A DNA stretch of 64,000 nt from Diaphorobacter sp. HDW4B (GCF_011305535.1 NZ_CP049905.1:3966001-4030000); one strand, 5' to 3'. Shown: positions 9,048 through 18,919, counted from the stretch's first letter. Program-made: numbers and translations. The notes: generated by a model not told the origin, from the sequence alone.

Positions 9048-11023
9048 GATGTTCTGTCTTCCTTGTTGACTGGGTTGGTGAACATCGCATTCTGGCATTG
9101 AAGCGGCAGGTCCACGCGCACGACGGTTCCGTGGCCGGGGCTGGATTCGATGGACAGGCTGCCGCCGATGCGGCGGGCGCGTTCGGCCATGCTGCGCATG
9201 CCGACACCGAGGCCGCTGGAATCCTGCGCGGCGGAAACGTCGAAGCCTGCGCCGTCGTCTTCGATCTGAAGGACCATGAGGTGCGGCCCGGTCTGGTGGC
9301 ACCACACGCGGATGGTGGATGCGCGGCTGTGCTTGATGGCGTTGGTCAGTGCCTCTTCCAGAATGCGCGAGAGGCCGAGGCATTGCAGGGCGCTGGGGCG
9401 TATCTCGGTGCTGTGCCAGACGGGGTCGCTGTGCCATTCCCAGGCGATGGTCAGCTCGTCAAGAATGCGGGTGAAGCGATAGCGCAGCGGGGCCATCCAG
9501 AGTTCGGGCGTCTCCGGTACGGTGGCTCCGACGCTGGAGCCGTAGTCGATCATCTGCCGCAGGTCGTCGCGCAGCATTTTCAGGAGCGACAGCATGCGCT
9601 CGTGGGCTAGCGGCTGTTGGCTGCGTTGGGCGCGTTCGACCACTGCGATGCTGCGCACGAGACTGCCGCCCAGGCTGTCGTGCAGGTCATGGGCAAGCTG
9701 CACGCGCTCCTGCAGACGGGTGCGTTCGAGCTTTTGCGAGTGTTCGCGTTCCAGCGCGTGGGCCAGTTCGTTTCGGGCATCGTCCACGCGTTGTTCGAGT
9801 TCGGCATTGAACTGTTCGACCTTGCGCATGCTGGCGGCCAGACGCCCGCCCAGCATCAACGCGATCAGGGCCGTGGTGAGAAAAATCGTGAACGGCACCC
9901 AGGCCTCCTGCTCGGCTTCTATCTGGAATGCATACCTCGAGTCGTGTATGCCGACGATCAGGTAGATGGCCCAGTACAAGGCGGTGAGAATGTTCTTGGT
10001 CTGCCTGCTGCGCCATGCATGCCATTGGATCTGGAGACAGGTGCCAAAGAAGATCAATGCGCAGGTCATCGCGAACAGTTTGGAGGTCGCATCCCAATAA
10101 GCCCGGGGGACCAGCACGATGACGAGGGCCGAGAGTGCACTCATGCACCACAGCAGGCGCTCGACGCGCGGCAGGCGTTGTCCGGTGAAGCGGAAGCTGA
10201 AGATGTTGAACAGCACGATGTACAGCAGCACCGCCACAAGGTTCAGGCGCGCCATGCGGATCGAGCTTTCGAATGTCTCGGTGCCGTGCACGAGGATCGG
10301 CCAGATGGGCCACGGTGCTGACGCGAGAACGGTGCTCAGGTAGAACGACCATGCGAAGGACATCAGCGCGAACCAGCCATAGATGTGTTCGCCTCGGCGC
10401 ATCAGCCAGATCACGAGGAAGATGCAACCCAGCGCTGCGGACAACGCGTTGGACATCAGAAACGCAGTGCCTCGTCGCCAATCGAGTTCGTCGTATTGCC
10501 GGCGCATGGCTTCGACGGCGCCGAGTTGCATGACGTCAAGACCCGGTGTCAGCTCGGCCAGGCCGACCACGCGCACCCAGACGGTGTTGATGCCGGGCTT
10601 CAGCGCCGATGCGGGGACTGCCCACCAATGCGGCGTGTTCCAGCCATGCGTGATGGGGTCGGTGAGCGAGGCGTCGCGCCAGAGCAGGTTGTCATTGAGG
10701 TGGAACTCGCCCGCCATGAAGATGCGCGGAAAGCCGATGCCGACGGGTTCCTGAGCCGCATCACTGTCGCTTGGGCACTGCCGCTCCCAGTCGATGCGGT
10801 ACCAGACCGTGCCGGTATGTTCCGGCCAGCGCTGGTTCCAGAAGTCGGGAAGTTGAACCGGCACCCAGCCTTCGGTGGGGCGAGCGTCATGGGGAATGGT
10901 GGCCTTGGCCGCCAGTGTGGACAGAACGTTGTACGTGCACAGGTCTCGCGGAGCTTTTGCCAGCACGGGCATGCCCCACAGCGCAAGCAGCAGCCACGGC
11001 AGCAACTTTCGCAAAAGTGACAT
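9044..11023 (-). CDS. Sensor histidine kinase with periplasmic jelly-roll and 7TM region
   Basis: The protein (659 residues from the ATG at 11023) begins with a signal-like segment (LLRKLLPWLLLALWGMPVLA). A periplasmic domain rich in tryptophan follows (about 30-180), resembling the 7TMR-DISM extracellular module that often binds carbohydrate-like ligands, then about seven membrane helices. A coiled coil leads to a HisKA_3 dimerisation domain with the phospho-acceptor box LAHDLHDSLGG. The HATPase domain has EALTNAIKHS and DDGAGF. A GTG at 11041 directly follows the regulator's stop and is an alternative start. The partner is the upstream NarL-type regulator. Confidence 0.85.
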   Translation of the reverse strand: MSLLRKLLPWLLLALWGMPVLAKAPRDLCTYNVLSTLAAKATIPHDARPTEGWVPVQLPDFWNQRWPEHTGTVWYRIDWERQCPSDSDAAQEPVGIGFPRIFMAGEFHLNDNLLWRDASLTDPITHGWNTPHWWAVPASALKPGINTVWVRVVGLAELTPGLDVMQLGAVEAMRRQYDELDWRRGTAFLMSNALSAALGCIFLVIWLMRRGEHIYGWFALMSFAWSFYLSTVLASAPWPIWPILVHGTETFESSIRMARLNLVAVLLYIVLFNIFSFRFTGQRLPRVERLLWCMSALSALVIVLVPRAYWDATSKLFAMTCALIFFGTCLQIQWHAWRSRQTKNILTALYWAIYLIVGIHDSRYAFQIEAEQEAWVPFTIFLTTALIALMLGGRLAASMRKVEQFNAELEQRVDDARNELAHALEREHSQKLERTRLQERVQLAHDLHDSLGGSLVRSIAVVERAQRSQQPLAHERMLSLLKMLRDDLRQMIDYGSSVGATVPETPELWMAPLRYRFTRILDELTIAWEWHSDPVWHSTEIRPSALQCLGLSRILEEALTNAIKHSRASTIRVWCHQTGPHLMVLQIEDDGAGFDVSAAQDSSGLGVGMRSMAERARRIGGSLSIESSPGHGTVVRVDLPLQCQNAMFTNPVNKEDRTS

Positions 11024-11041
11024 GCGGCCCGCGTGCTCCAC

Positions 11042-11851
11042 TCAACCCAGCAGATCGCGGCGCGTGAGGGCGGTGTGCACGGCCATGGCGCGGGTGTTCA
11101 CGCAGAGCTTGCGGTAGATGCGCTTCACATGCGTTTCGACGGTGTAGTACGACAGATGCAGGCGCTCGGCGATTTCGCGGTTGGACAGGCCGTTGGCCAC
11201 CATCTTCAGGATTTCTCGTTCGCGCTTGGTCAGCGGTTCGCCTGCCGTTGGAGGAGCGCCCGGCTCGGGTGCTTCTTCGTGCGCCACGCTGATCGCGGGG
11301 GCAGGCGTGGAGGTGTCCACGGCGATGGTCGGTGGTGCTGAACTGGGGGTGTCCGGCAGCAGTTCCAGAATGCGCCTTGCGATGAACGGATCGATGGGGG
11401 CGCCTCCGCGCAGCGCGCTGCGGATTGAGAGCATGACCTCGAAATCGTCGCGTTCCTTGAGCACGTAGCCGGTGGCACCGGCGCGCAGCGCGCCCAGAAT
11501 GTCGTCCTCCGAACTCCATGCCGTCACCACCAGAATGCCCAGAGTCGGGTCCTGCATGCGCAGCTCGCCGATGAGTTCGCGGCCGTTGCCGTCGGGCAGC
11601 ACCAGATCGACGAGCGCCATGGCCACGGGCTGGTTGGCCACCGTGGCGCGGGCTTCGCTCAGCGTGGATGCGAAGAGCAGCGCGTCCGGCGTGTAGCCCA
11701 GCTGCAGCAGCACTTCGCGCAGGCGTTGCTGGAATTCGGGTTGGTCCTCGACCACCAGCACCGGTGTCGGCAGCGTGGAGCCGGGATCCATGCGAGGGCC
11801 GATGGGTCGGGGCAGCGGGTCGGTCGGCTCGGAGTCAGCAGCAGCGGGCAT
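11042..11851 (-). CDS. NarL/FixJ-family response regulator
   Basis: The 269-residue protein has a receiver domain (VLVVEDQ acidic pocket, phospho-acceptor Asp in ALVDLVLPDG, Lys in GYVLKERD). A proline/alanine linker of roughly 60 residues follows, longer than usual, then a LuxR-type DNA-binding domain (LTKREREILKMVANGLSNREIAERL). It is the first gene of the operon with the 7TM kinase, whose reading frame starts immediately after the stop. It should control transcription in response to the kinase's ligand. Target genes cannot be read from the sequence. Confidence 0.9.
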   Translation of the reverse strand: MPAAADSEPTDPLPRPIGPRMDPGSTLPTPVLVVEDQPEFQQRLREVLLQLGYTPDALLFASTLSEARATVANQPVAMALVDLVLPDGNGRELIGELRMQDPTLGILVVTAWSSEDDILGALRAGATGYVLKERDDFEVMLSIRSALRGGAPIDPFIARRILELLPDTPSSAPPTIAVDTSTPAPAISVAHEEAPEPGAPPTAGEPLTKREREILKMVANGLSNREIAERLHLSYYTVETHVKRIYRKLCVNTRAMAVHTALTRRDLLG

Positions 11852-11962
11852 TGTCGGCGTTGTGTTGGGGCTGGGAGACTGTGAGCATCGCTGGTATTGC
11901 AGGCGCGTGGAATCCCGTGAATCAGGTATTTTGGAGCGTCTGCCTTGGCAGGCACCGCTCGT

Positions 11963-12853
11963 TCACGCCGTGACGGGCTTGGCCGAAAACTGCTCGCTGG
12001 GGTTGATGATCTGATCGCGGCAGGCGACGAGCGGCAGGTCGCGCTCGCCGGACTGCGTACGCTGGACCAGCGCGTAGAGCGTGCTCACGGCGCTGGAGAC
12101 GGCCACGGGCGCGGTATTGCCCTGAATCAGATGGCCGAGCAGCACGGACGAGAACACGTCGCCCATGCCGTTGGGCAGCGGCTGCAGATCGATGAAGGGC
12201 GTTTGCACCAGCCATGCGTCGTTGGCGGTGACGGCCAGCGTGGCGAGGCTGTCATTGGGCAGGTCGCCGGTGCGCAGGCTGGTGATGACGATGAGCGCCG
12301 ATTTGGCGTCGTGCATGTGCGTGAGCATGGCGCGCGCAGCCTTGATGGCTGCATCGACCGTGGTGAGTGGTTCACCGCCGCACAGCAGCTCGAATTCGTA
12401 ATGGTTGGGCGTGATCACGCTTGCCATCGAGAGGGCGCGCTTGCGCAGGAATTCAGGGATGCCGGGACGCACGAAGATGCCGCGGCCCACGTCACCCATC
12501 ACCGGGTCGCACAGGTAATGCGCCTTGGGATGCGCGGCGCGCACTTCCTGCACGGCCGAGAGAATTTCCTCGCCCACACCGGCATCGCCCAGATAGCCCG
12601 AAAGCACCGCCACGCAGCGCGAGAGCACGCCGCGTGCGCGCAGGCCGTCGAGCACATCGGCGATATGCGCAGGCGTGAACACCTGCCCCTTGAACTCACC
12701 ATAACCCGTGTGGTTGGAGAACTGCACGGTGTGCACGGCGACGGGCTGGATGCCGAGCATCTGCAGCGGCAGCATGGCCGCGTCGTTGCCCACATGGCCG
12801 TAGGCGACGTGCGATTGGATGGTGAGAACGAGAGGGGTTTGGGGTGTGGACAT
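11963..12853 (-). CDS. pdxY: Pyridoxal kinase PdxY
   Basis: PdxY phosphorylates pyridoxal to PLP in the salvage pathway. The 296-residue ribokinase-family protein shows the substrate segment SHVAYGHVGNDAA, the central HYLCDPVMGD and ITPNHYEFELL, and the anion-hole/base region PNGMGDVFSS, where the catalytic Asp is expected. The ATG at 12853 gives MSTPQTPLVLTIQS, fitting the family; the frame is open nine codons further. It sits 66 bp downstream of the RidA-family gene in the same orientation. Confidence 0.92.
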   Translation of the reverse strand: MSTPQTPLVLTIQSHVAYGHVGNDAAMLPLQMLGIQPVAVHTVQFSNHTGYGEFKGQVFTPAHIADVLDGLRARGVLSRCVAVLSGYLGDAGVGEEILSAVQEVRAAHPKAHYLCDPVMGDVGRGIFVRPGIPEFLRKRALSMASVITPNHYEFELLCGGEPLTTVDAAIKAARAMLTHMHDAKSALIVITSLRTGDLPNDSLATLAVTANDAWLVQTPFIDLQPLPNGMGDVFSSVLLGHLIQGNTAPVAVSSAVSTLYALVQRTQSGERDLPLVACRDQIINPSEQFSAKPVTA

Positions 12854-12919
12854 GGTCTGTCGATTCTGCTCCTCTCCCATGGTCGAGAGAGGAGGCGGGG
12901 CATGGTTGCGTCGGCTGAA

Positions 12920-13381
12920 TCAGTCGGCCAGTTCGGCGATCAGTTCGATTTCCACGCAGGCACCCAGCGGGATCTGCGCGACGCCGAAGGCGCTGCGTGC
13001 GTGCGCGCCCTTTTCGGGGCCGAAGACCTGGGCCATCAGCTCGCTGGCACCGTTGGTGACGATGTGCTGTTCGGTGAAGTCGCCGGTGGAGTTCACCAGG
13101 CTCATCAGCTTGACGATGCGCTTGATGCGGTTGAGGTCGCCCGTCGCAGCATGCAGCGTGCCCAGCAGATCGACGGCCACGGCGCGTGCGGCCTGCTTGC
13201 CTTCATCGGTGGTCACGTTCTTGCCGAGCTGACCGGCCCAGACGGCACCGTCCTTGCGCGCGATATGGCCGGAGAGGAACACCAGCTTGCCGGTCTGCAC
13301 GAACGGCACATAGGCAGCCGCAGGCGTGGCCACGGGAGGCAGGGTGATGTTGAGTTCCTTGAGTTTGTCGTAAACGCTCAT
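12920..13381 (-). CDS. RidA (YjgF/YER057c/UK114) family protein, cytoplasmic
   Basis: This 153-residue protein is of the longer RidA subgroup, with VQTGKLVFLSGHIARKDG and a C-terminal GACVEIELIAEL strand. RidA proteins hydrolyse enamine/imine intermediates released by PLP enzymes, but this subgroup often lacks the catalytic arginine. In the matching segment here (AHARSAFGVAQIPLGACVEIE) an Arg is present. No signal sequence is seen, unlike the second RidA gene at 59640. Upstream of pdxY, so a shared PLP-related role is possible. Confidence 0.75.
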   Translation of the reverse strand: MSVYDKLKELNITLPPVATPAAAYVPFVQTGKLVFLSGHIARKDGAVWAGQLGKNVTTDEGKQAARAVAVDLLGTLHAATGDLNRIKRIVKLMSLVNSTGDFTEQHIVTNGASELMAQVFGPEKGAHARSAFGVAQIPLGACVEIELIAELAD

Positions 13382-13556
13382 GTCGGCAGTCCTGTGAGTA
13401 AGGGTTGGGTCAACGGAGGAAGGCCGGGTGTGCCTTCCAAGGGGAAACGTCAATGTTACAGAGTCGCGAGCACAGTTTCAGGAAAGACCGTGGAACGGCC
13501 CGCGATTGGATGGTTGGATCAAGGCGCGGCACCAGCCGCATACCTAGCATCGACGC

Positions 13557-16064
13557 ATGCCTGATCGCATCGGATTTACCCATCGACGCCCATGGCTTGG
13601 CACGGCCCTGTTGCTGGGCGTTCTGCTCGGCACGGCCTTGCAGTTGCAGCAGCGGAGCCTGTGGGACTGTGCCACCTACCAGACCTGTGTGCTGATCGGG
13701 ATGGCGCTTGGTAGTTGTGCCTTCGTCGGTCACCGAATGCGGTGGGGAAGGGCTGTGTTGCTGTGCGCGGCGGCGGCCTTGGTGACCTTTGCGCAGATCG
13801 GTTGGCGCAGCACGGCGTTTGCCGAACAGGCTTTGAACTCGAACCTCGAAGGGCGCGATTTGCGGATCGAAGGCACGATTGCCGCAATGCCGCAAGTGCG
13901 TGAAAACGGCGTCCGGTTTCGCATGAACGTCGACTCCGCAATGCTGGATGGAGAGGCCGTTCGCGTGCCTGAATTGCTTGATCTGAGCTGGTATGCGCAG
14001 GGACTGTTCGCGGGCGACGACGCGGCGTCCGGCAGCGAGATTCCAAGGCTGATCGCAGGTCAGCGCTGGACTATGGACGTGCGCCTGAAAGCGCCGCACG
14101 GTGCGGCCAATCCGTTGGGGTTCGACTACGAACTCTGGATGTGGGAGCAGGGCGTGCAGGCCACGGGCTATGTGCGTTCGCGCGTCCAGCCACGGTTGCT
14201 GGAATCGACATGGGCGCATCCCGTGGAGCGCTTGCGGCAGCAGGTGCGCGATGCGATTGTGGATCGGCTGGTGGTTCGCTCGGCAGAGAGTGGCGATGCG
14301 TCGCGCATGCGTGCTGCGGGTGTGGTGGCGGCGCTGGTGACAGGCGATCAGCGCGCGATCGATCGCAAGGACTGGGATGTGTTTCGCATCACTGGCGTGG
14401 CGCATCTGGTGAGCATTTCGGGTTTGCATATCACGATGTTTGCGTGGCTGGCCGGGGCCGTCATCGGATGGGCGTGGCGGCGATCTTCGCGTCTGTGTCT
14501 GATGCTGCCAGCGCAACTGGTGAGCATGTTCGGTGGTGTTTTGCTGGCGGCTGCCTATGCGCTTTTCAGTGGCTGGGGTGTGCCTGCGCAGCGCACGATT
14601 TTCATGCTCGCGGTGGTGGCTTGGCTGCGTGCAGGCGGCAGGCGTTGGCCTTGGCCGCATGTGTGGTTGCTGGCCTGTGCGCTGGTATTGCTGTGGGACC
14701 CGTGGGCGATGCTGCAGGCGGGTTTCTGGCTGAGCTTTGTGGCCGTGGGGATTCTGTTTGCAAGCCATCTTTCCATGCCTGCGCACGCGGCGCCGAACGC
14801 GTCGTCGGGATGGCCAAGCCGCTGGATGGCGTTTGGCAAACAGCATGTGATGGCGCTGCTCCAGCAGCAGGGTGTTGTGACGTTGGCGGTTGCGCCGCTG
14901 ACCTTGCTGCTGTTCGGGCAGATGTCGGTCGTCGGCTTGGTGGCCAATCTGCTGGCGATTCCCTGGGTGACGCTGGTGATCTTGCCCGTGGCGTTTCTTG
15001 GCATTGCGTGGAATGCCTTGTGGGATGTGGCTTTGTGGACCGTGCAGTGCTTTGCCTTCGTGCTGCAATGGTGCGCTGCCTTGCCGCTTGCTCAGCTCTC
15101 GCTTCCGGTGGCCCCGCTGTGGGCGGGTGTGCTGGCGGTCTGCGGTGGAATCTGGTTGGCGCTGCGCCTGCCGTGGCGCGTTCGCGCGATGGCCTTGCCC
15201 TGTCTTTTGCCCGCTTTGTGGTGGACTCCGGAGCGACCCGCGCAAGGACTTGTCGAACTGCTGGCCATCGATGTGGGGCAAGGCCAGGCCGTGCTGGTGC
15301 GCACGGCGCATCACAGTCTGCTGTATGACGCGGGGCCGCTGTATTCGGCTGACTCCGATGCGGGCGAGCGCGTGGTCGTTCCACTGCTCAAGGCCACGGG
15401 CGAGCGGCTCGACATGCTGCTGCTCAGCCATCGCGATGCCGACCACACGGGCGGCGCATCCGCCGTGCTGGCCGATCAGCCACAGGCCGTGCTGATGGCC
15501 TCGGTGGAGGGTGATCACCGGCTCTGGCAGGGAAGGCCGTTCAATCCCTGCATGGCGGGCCATTCATGGCGCTGGGATGGGGTTCGGTTCGAGGTGCTGC
15601 ATCCGCTGGCAGAAACGGTGCGGGAATGGGTGGATGGACATGCCCCAATGCTCAAGTCCAACGCCATGAGTTGCGTGCTGAAAATCACCGATGCGCAGGG
15701 TGTGGTCGCGCTGCTGGTGGGCGATATCGAACAGGCGCAGGAACGCGAGCTGCTGGCGCGCAATGCGCTGGGGCCGGTGAGTTATCTGCTCGTGCCCCAT
15801 CACGGAAGCAAGACCTCGTCGAGCGCGGCTTTTCTGGATGCGCTCACTCCGCAGGTCGCCGTGGTGCAGTCCGGTTATCGCAATCGCTTCGGTCATCCGG
15901 CAAGCGACGTGGTGGCGCGGTATCAGGCGCTGGGGATTCATTGGGTGAGCACTCCGGCATGTGGCGCCGTGCGCTGGCGTTCCGCGCAATCGACGACGTT
16001 GGAGTGCGAACGCGAACGATCACGGCGCTATTGGCAGCATTTGGATACAACTACGCGCGATTAA
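13557..16064 (+). CDS. comEC: DNA uptake channel protein ComEC/Rec2
   Basis: ComEC forms the inner-membrane channel for single-stranded DNA in natural transformation. The 835-residue protein is full length. It has an N-terminal soluble region (DUF4131, about 50-210), a polytopic competence domain with the signature HLVSISGLHITMFAWL (about 280), many membrane helices to about 540, and a C-terminal metallo-beta-lactamase domain. That domain keeps its metal motif HRDADH (H625, D627, D629, H630) and a second histidine in PHHGSKTS. The reading frame is intact. Confidence 0.92.
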   Translation: MPDRIGFTHRRPWLGTALLLGVLLGTALQLQQRSLWDCATYQTCVLIGMALGSCAFVGHRMRWGRAVLLCAAAALVTFAQIGWRSTAFAEQALNSNLEGRDLRIEGTIAAMPQVRENGVRFRMNVDSAMLDGEAVRVPELLDLSWYAQGLFAGDDAASGSEIPRLIAGQRWTMDVRLKAPHGAANPLGFDYELWMWEQGVQATGYVRSRVQPRLLESTWAHPVERLRQQVRDAIVDRLVVRSAESGDASRMRAAGVVAALVTGDQRAIDRKDWDVFRITGVAHLVSISGLHITMFAWLAGAVIGWAWRRSSRLCLMLPAQLVSMFGGVLLAAAYALFSGWGVPAQRTIFMLAVVAWLRAGGRRWPWPHVWLLACALVLLWDPWAMLQAGFWLSFVAVGILFASHLSMPAHAAPNASSGWPSRWMAFGKQHVMALLQQQGVVTLAVAPLTLLLFGQMSVVGLVANLLAIPWVTLVILPVAFLGIAWNALWDVALWTVQCFAFVLQWCAALPLAQLSLPVAPLWAGVLAVCGGIWLALRLPWRVRAMALPCLLPALWWTPERPAQGLVELLAIDVGQGQAVLVRTAHHSLLYDAGPLYSADSDAGERVVVPLLKATGERLDMLLLSHRDADHTGGASAVLADQPQAVLMASVEGDHRLWQGRPFNPCMAGHSWRWDGVRFEVLHPLAETVREWVDGHAPMLKSNAMSCVLKITDAQGVVALLVGDIEQAQERELLARNALGPVSYLLVPHHGSKTSSSAAFLDALTPQVAVVQSGYRNRFGHPASDVVARYQALGIHWVSTPACGAVRWRSAQSTTLECERERSRRYWQHLDTTTRD

Positions 16065-16152
16065 CTAGGGATAGCGTGAATGGCCGGGACATGGAATCGG
16101 CGAAAAAACAGGCCCGCAACTTGCTATCCTGTGTCCTCAGGAGGCCTTCTTT

Positions 16153-17718
16153 ATGCACCGGTTTGATGAAATGTACGAAACGCTTCCTATCGCGGCAGGT
16201 GCCGAGCGCGAGCACTACAAGCGCTACGCGCAGTGGCTTGCCCGGCAACCCGACAGCGCCATGCAGGCGCGTCGCGCGGAAGCAGAGATGATCTTTCGAC
16301 GTGTCGGCATCACCTTCGCGGTGTACGGCGCAAAGGACGAGGACGGTTCGGGCACCGAACGTCTGATTCCCTTCGATCTGATTCCCCGCATCATTCCTTC
16401 GCACGAGTGGCAGCGCATGCGCCAGGGGCTGGAGCAGCGGGTCACGGCGCTCAATCGCTTCATCCACGACGTCTACCACGGGCAGGACATCATCCGCGCG
16501 GGCCTGGTGCCGAGCGAGCTGATCAACCACAACGCGCAGTTCCGCCCTGAAATGGTGCAGGTTGATGTGCCCAACAATGTGTACGCCAACATTGCGGGCA
16601 TCGACATCGTGCGTGCACCGGATTCGAGCGGCAACGGCGTCTACTACGTGCTTGAAGACAATCTGCGCGTGCCGTCCGGCGTGTCGTACATGCTCGAAAA
16701 CCGCAAGATGATGATGCGGCTTTTCCCCGAGCTGTTCGCCATGCACAAGGTCGCGCCGGTCGCGCATTACCCCGACATGCTGCTGGACACTCTGCGTGCG
16801 AGCGCGCCGTCCAACAGCGCCGAGCCCACGGTGGTGGTGCTCACGCCCGGCATGTACAACAGCGCCTACTTCGAGCACGCCTTTCTTGCACAGCAAATGG
16901 GCGTGGAGCTGGTCGAGGGGCAGGATCTGGTCGTCAAGGACAAGTTCGTCTACCTGCGCACCACGCGCGGGCTGCAGCGTGTCGATGTGATCTACCGCCG
17001 CGTCGATGACGACTTTCTCGATCCCAAGGTGTTCCGCCCCACGTCGACGCTGGGTTGCGCCGGGCTCATGGACGCGTATCGCGCGGGCAATGTGGCGATC
17101 TGCAATGCGGTCGGCACTGGCATCGCGGACGACAAGTCGGTCTACCCGTATGTGCCCGAGATGATCCGCTTCTATCTGGGTGAAGAGCCGATTCTCGCGA
17201 ACGTGCCCACTTGGCTGTGCCGCAAGCCCGATGATCTCAAGTACGTGCTCGCGCATCTGCATGAACTGGTGGTCAAGGAGGTGCACGGTGCAGGTGGCTA
17301 CGGCATGCTGATCGGGCCTGCCGCCACCAAGGCCGAGATCGAGGAGTTCCGCGCCGTGCTCGTCGCCAATCCGGCGGGCTACATAGCGCAACCCACGCTC
17401 TCGCTGTCGAGCTGCCCAACGTATGTGAACTCCGGCATTGCGCCGCGCCACATCGATCTGCGGCCGTTCGTGCTCTCGGGCAAGCGGGTGCAGATTGCGG
17501 CGGGTGGACTCACGCGCGTCGCGCTCAAGGAAGGCTCGTTGGTGGTCAACTCGTCGCAGGGCGGTGGCACCAAGGACACCTGGGTGCTCAATCCGGAGGA
17601 CAGCCCTGCGGGCACCGGCGCCGGATCGTCGTCGCAGAGCCAAGGTCAAGGCCAAGTGCAAGGGCAGAGACAGATGCAGTCGCAGCTCGATGCATCACAA
17701 AACCAATTCAATTCTTGA
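16153..17718 (+). CDS. Circularly permuted type 2 ATP-grasp protein
   Basis: The 521-residue protein belongs to the DUF404/DUF407 ATP-grasp family, whose members are predicted carboxylate-amine ligases of unknown product. Recognisable segments are HEWQRMRQGLEQRV, VPNNVYANIAGIDIVR, YVLEDNLRVPSGVSYM, the permuted ATP-grasp core KEVHGAGGYGMLIGP and RHIDLRPFVLSG. The last ~35 residues are a glutamine/glycine/serine tail. A strong CAGGAGG site precedes the ATG. It runs 15 bp before an alpha-E gene, its usual partner, so the two are almost certainly co-transcribed. Confidence 0.85.
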   Translation: MHRFDEMYETLPIAAGAEREHYKRYAQWLARQPDSAMQARRAEAEMIFRRVGITFAVYGAKDEDGSGTERLIPFDLIPRIIPSHEWQRMRQGLEQRVTALNRFIHDVYHGQDIIRAGLVPSELINHNAQFRPEMVQVDVPNNVYANIAGIDIVRAPDSSGNGVYYVLEDNLRVPSGVSYMLENRKMMMRLFPELFAMHKVAPVAHYPDMLLDTLRASAPSNSAEPTVVVLTPGMYNSAYFEHAFLAQQMGVELVEGQDLVVKDKFVYLRTTRGLQRVDVIYRRVDDDFLDPKVFRPTSTLGCAGLMDAYRAGNVAICNAVGTGIADDKSVYPYVPEMIRFYLGEEPILANVPTWLCRKPDDLKYVLAHLHELVVKEVHGAGGYGMLIGPAATKAEIEEFRAVLVANPAGYIAQPTLSLSSCPTYVNSGIAPRHIDLRPFVLSGKRVQIAAGGLTRVALKEGSLVVNSSQGGGTKDTWVLNPEDSPAGTGAGSSSQSQGQGQVQGQRQMQSQLDASQNQFNS

Positions 17719-17733
17719 GCAAGGGAGCCTGAC

Positions 17734-18702
17734 ATGCTGAGTCGAACCGCTGACCATCTGTTCTGGATGTCCCGCTACACCGAGCGTGCTGAAAGCACCG
17801 CGCGCATGCTCAACGTGAACTACGAAACCTCGCTGCTGCCGCAGTCCGCCAGCAAGGCGCAGGAGGGCTGGCGCGGCCTGCTGTCCATCAGCGAGCTGAT
17901 TCCTGCCTACACCGCGCGCTACGGCGAGATCGAGCAGGGCAAGGTACTCACCTTCATGGTGCACGACGAGAACAATCCCTCGTCGATCTACTCGTGCCTG
18001 CACGCCGCCCGCGAAAATGCGCGGGCCGTGCGCGGCGCGCTCACCACCGAAGTCTGGGAAACGCAGAACCAGACCTGGCTGGCGCTGCACAAGCATCTGC
18101 GCGATGGAGCCTTCGAGCGCGATCCGGGCCAGTTCTTCGAATGGGTCAAGTACCGCTCGCACCTTTCGCGCGGTGTGACGTTGGGCACCATGCTGCATGA
18201 CGAGGCCTACCGCTTCATTCGTCTGGGCACGTCGCTTGAGCGCTCGGACAACACCGCGCGTTTGCTCGACGTGAAGTTCCACGCCGTGCCAACGGACTTT
18301 CACGGCAGCGTGCGCGATCCCAAGCGCGCAACGCCCGAGTTCGATTTCTATCACTGGAGTGCCATCTTGCGCAGCGTCTCGGCCTTCGAGATCTACCGCA
18401 AGGTCTATCGTGACGTGATCACGCCCGAGCGCGTGGCCGAACTGCTCATGCTGCGCGCCGACATGCCGCGCTCGCTGCATTCCAACATGAAGCAGGTGGT
18501 GGAAAACCTGGCCGCTGTCTCCAACGAGCATTCGGGCGAGACCCAGCGCAAGGCCGGTCGCTTGCTGGCCGATCTGAGCTATGGCCGCATCGAGGAAATC
18601 CTTGCGACCGGCCTGCATGCCTATCTCACGCAGTTCCTCGACCGGGTGAGCGAGCTGGGTTCGCGCATCAGCCGCGACTTCCTGGTGCCGGTGCATCACT
18701 GA
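17734..18702 (+). CDS. Alpha-E domain protein (DUF403)
   Basis: This 322-residue, mostly helical protein opens with MLSRTADHLFWMSRYTERAE, the hallmark of the alpha-E family. That family accompanies circularly permuted ATP-grasp ligases across proteobacteria. Its biochemical role is unknown; association suggests a part in building or transferring a small peptide-like product. In many genomes a transglutaminase-like protease gene completes the set. Here the next gene is an aldehyde dehydrogenase after two terminators, so the third member is missing locally. Confidence 0.85.
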   Translation: MLSRTADHLFWMSRYTERAESTARMLNVNYETSLLPQSASKAQEGWRGLLSISELIPAYTARYGEIEQGKVLTFMVHDENNPSSIYSCLHAARENARAVRGALTTEVWETQNQTWLALHKHLRDGAFERDPGQFFEWVKYRSHLSRGVTLGTMLHDEAYRFIRLGTSLERSDNTARLLDVKFHAVPTDFHGSVRDPKRATPEFDFYHWSAILRSVSAFEIYRKVYRDVITPERVAELLMLRADMPRSLHSNMKQVVENLAAVSNEHSGETQRKAGRLLADLSYGRIEEILATGLHAYLTQFLDRVSELGSRISRDFLVPVHH

Positions 18703-18738
18703 CGCGGAATGACCAAGCGCTGAGCGCTGGGTGATCTT

Positions 18739-18788
18739 TCGGGGGCTTGATCAGCCCCCGATTCTTTTGATGGCCTCGGCCATTTTTT
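18739..18788 (+). terminator. Tandem terminators after the alpha-E gene
   Basis: The first hairpin pairs GGGGGCT with AGCCCCC (18741-18759) and is followed by a T-rich stretch. The second (ATGG/CCAT around CCTCGG, 18769-18782) is followed by T6. They separate the ATP-grasp pair from the aldehyde dehydrogenase gene. Confidence 0.75.
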
Positions 18789-18919
18789 CCGTTCGTTCCA
18801 ATTTCTGAAACGTGGATTCAGCATGGACAAGCCATCTGCCCTATATTGGTGGGTTGTGAGTCGCGCGTGGCGCACACGTGCTTTTCCTACGTCAGTCCAA
18901 TTCAATCCAGGAGCATCTG

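Noticed and set aside
13410-15563. Long minus-strand open frame (717 codons) opposite comEC
   Set aside because: Shadow of comEC; Arg/His/Gln-rich with no recognisable fold, and comEC is intact with all motifs.
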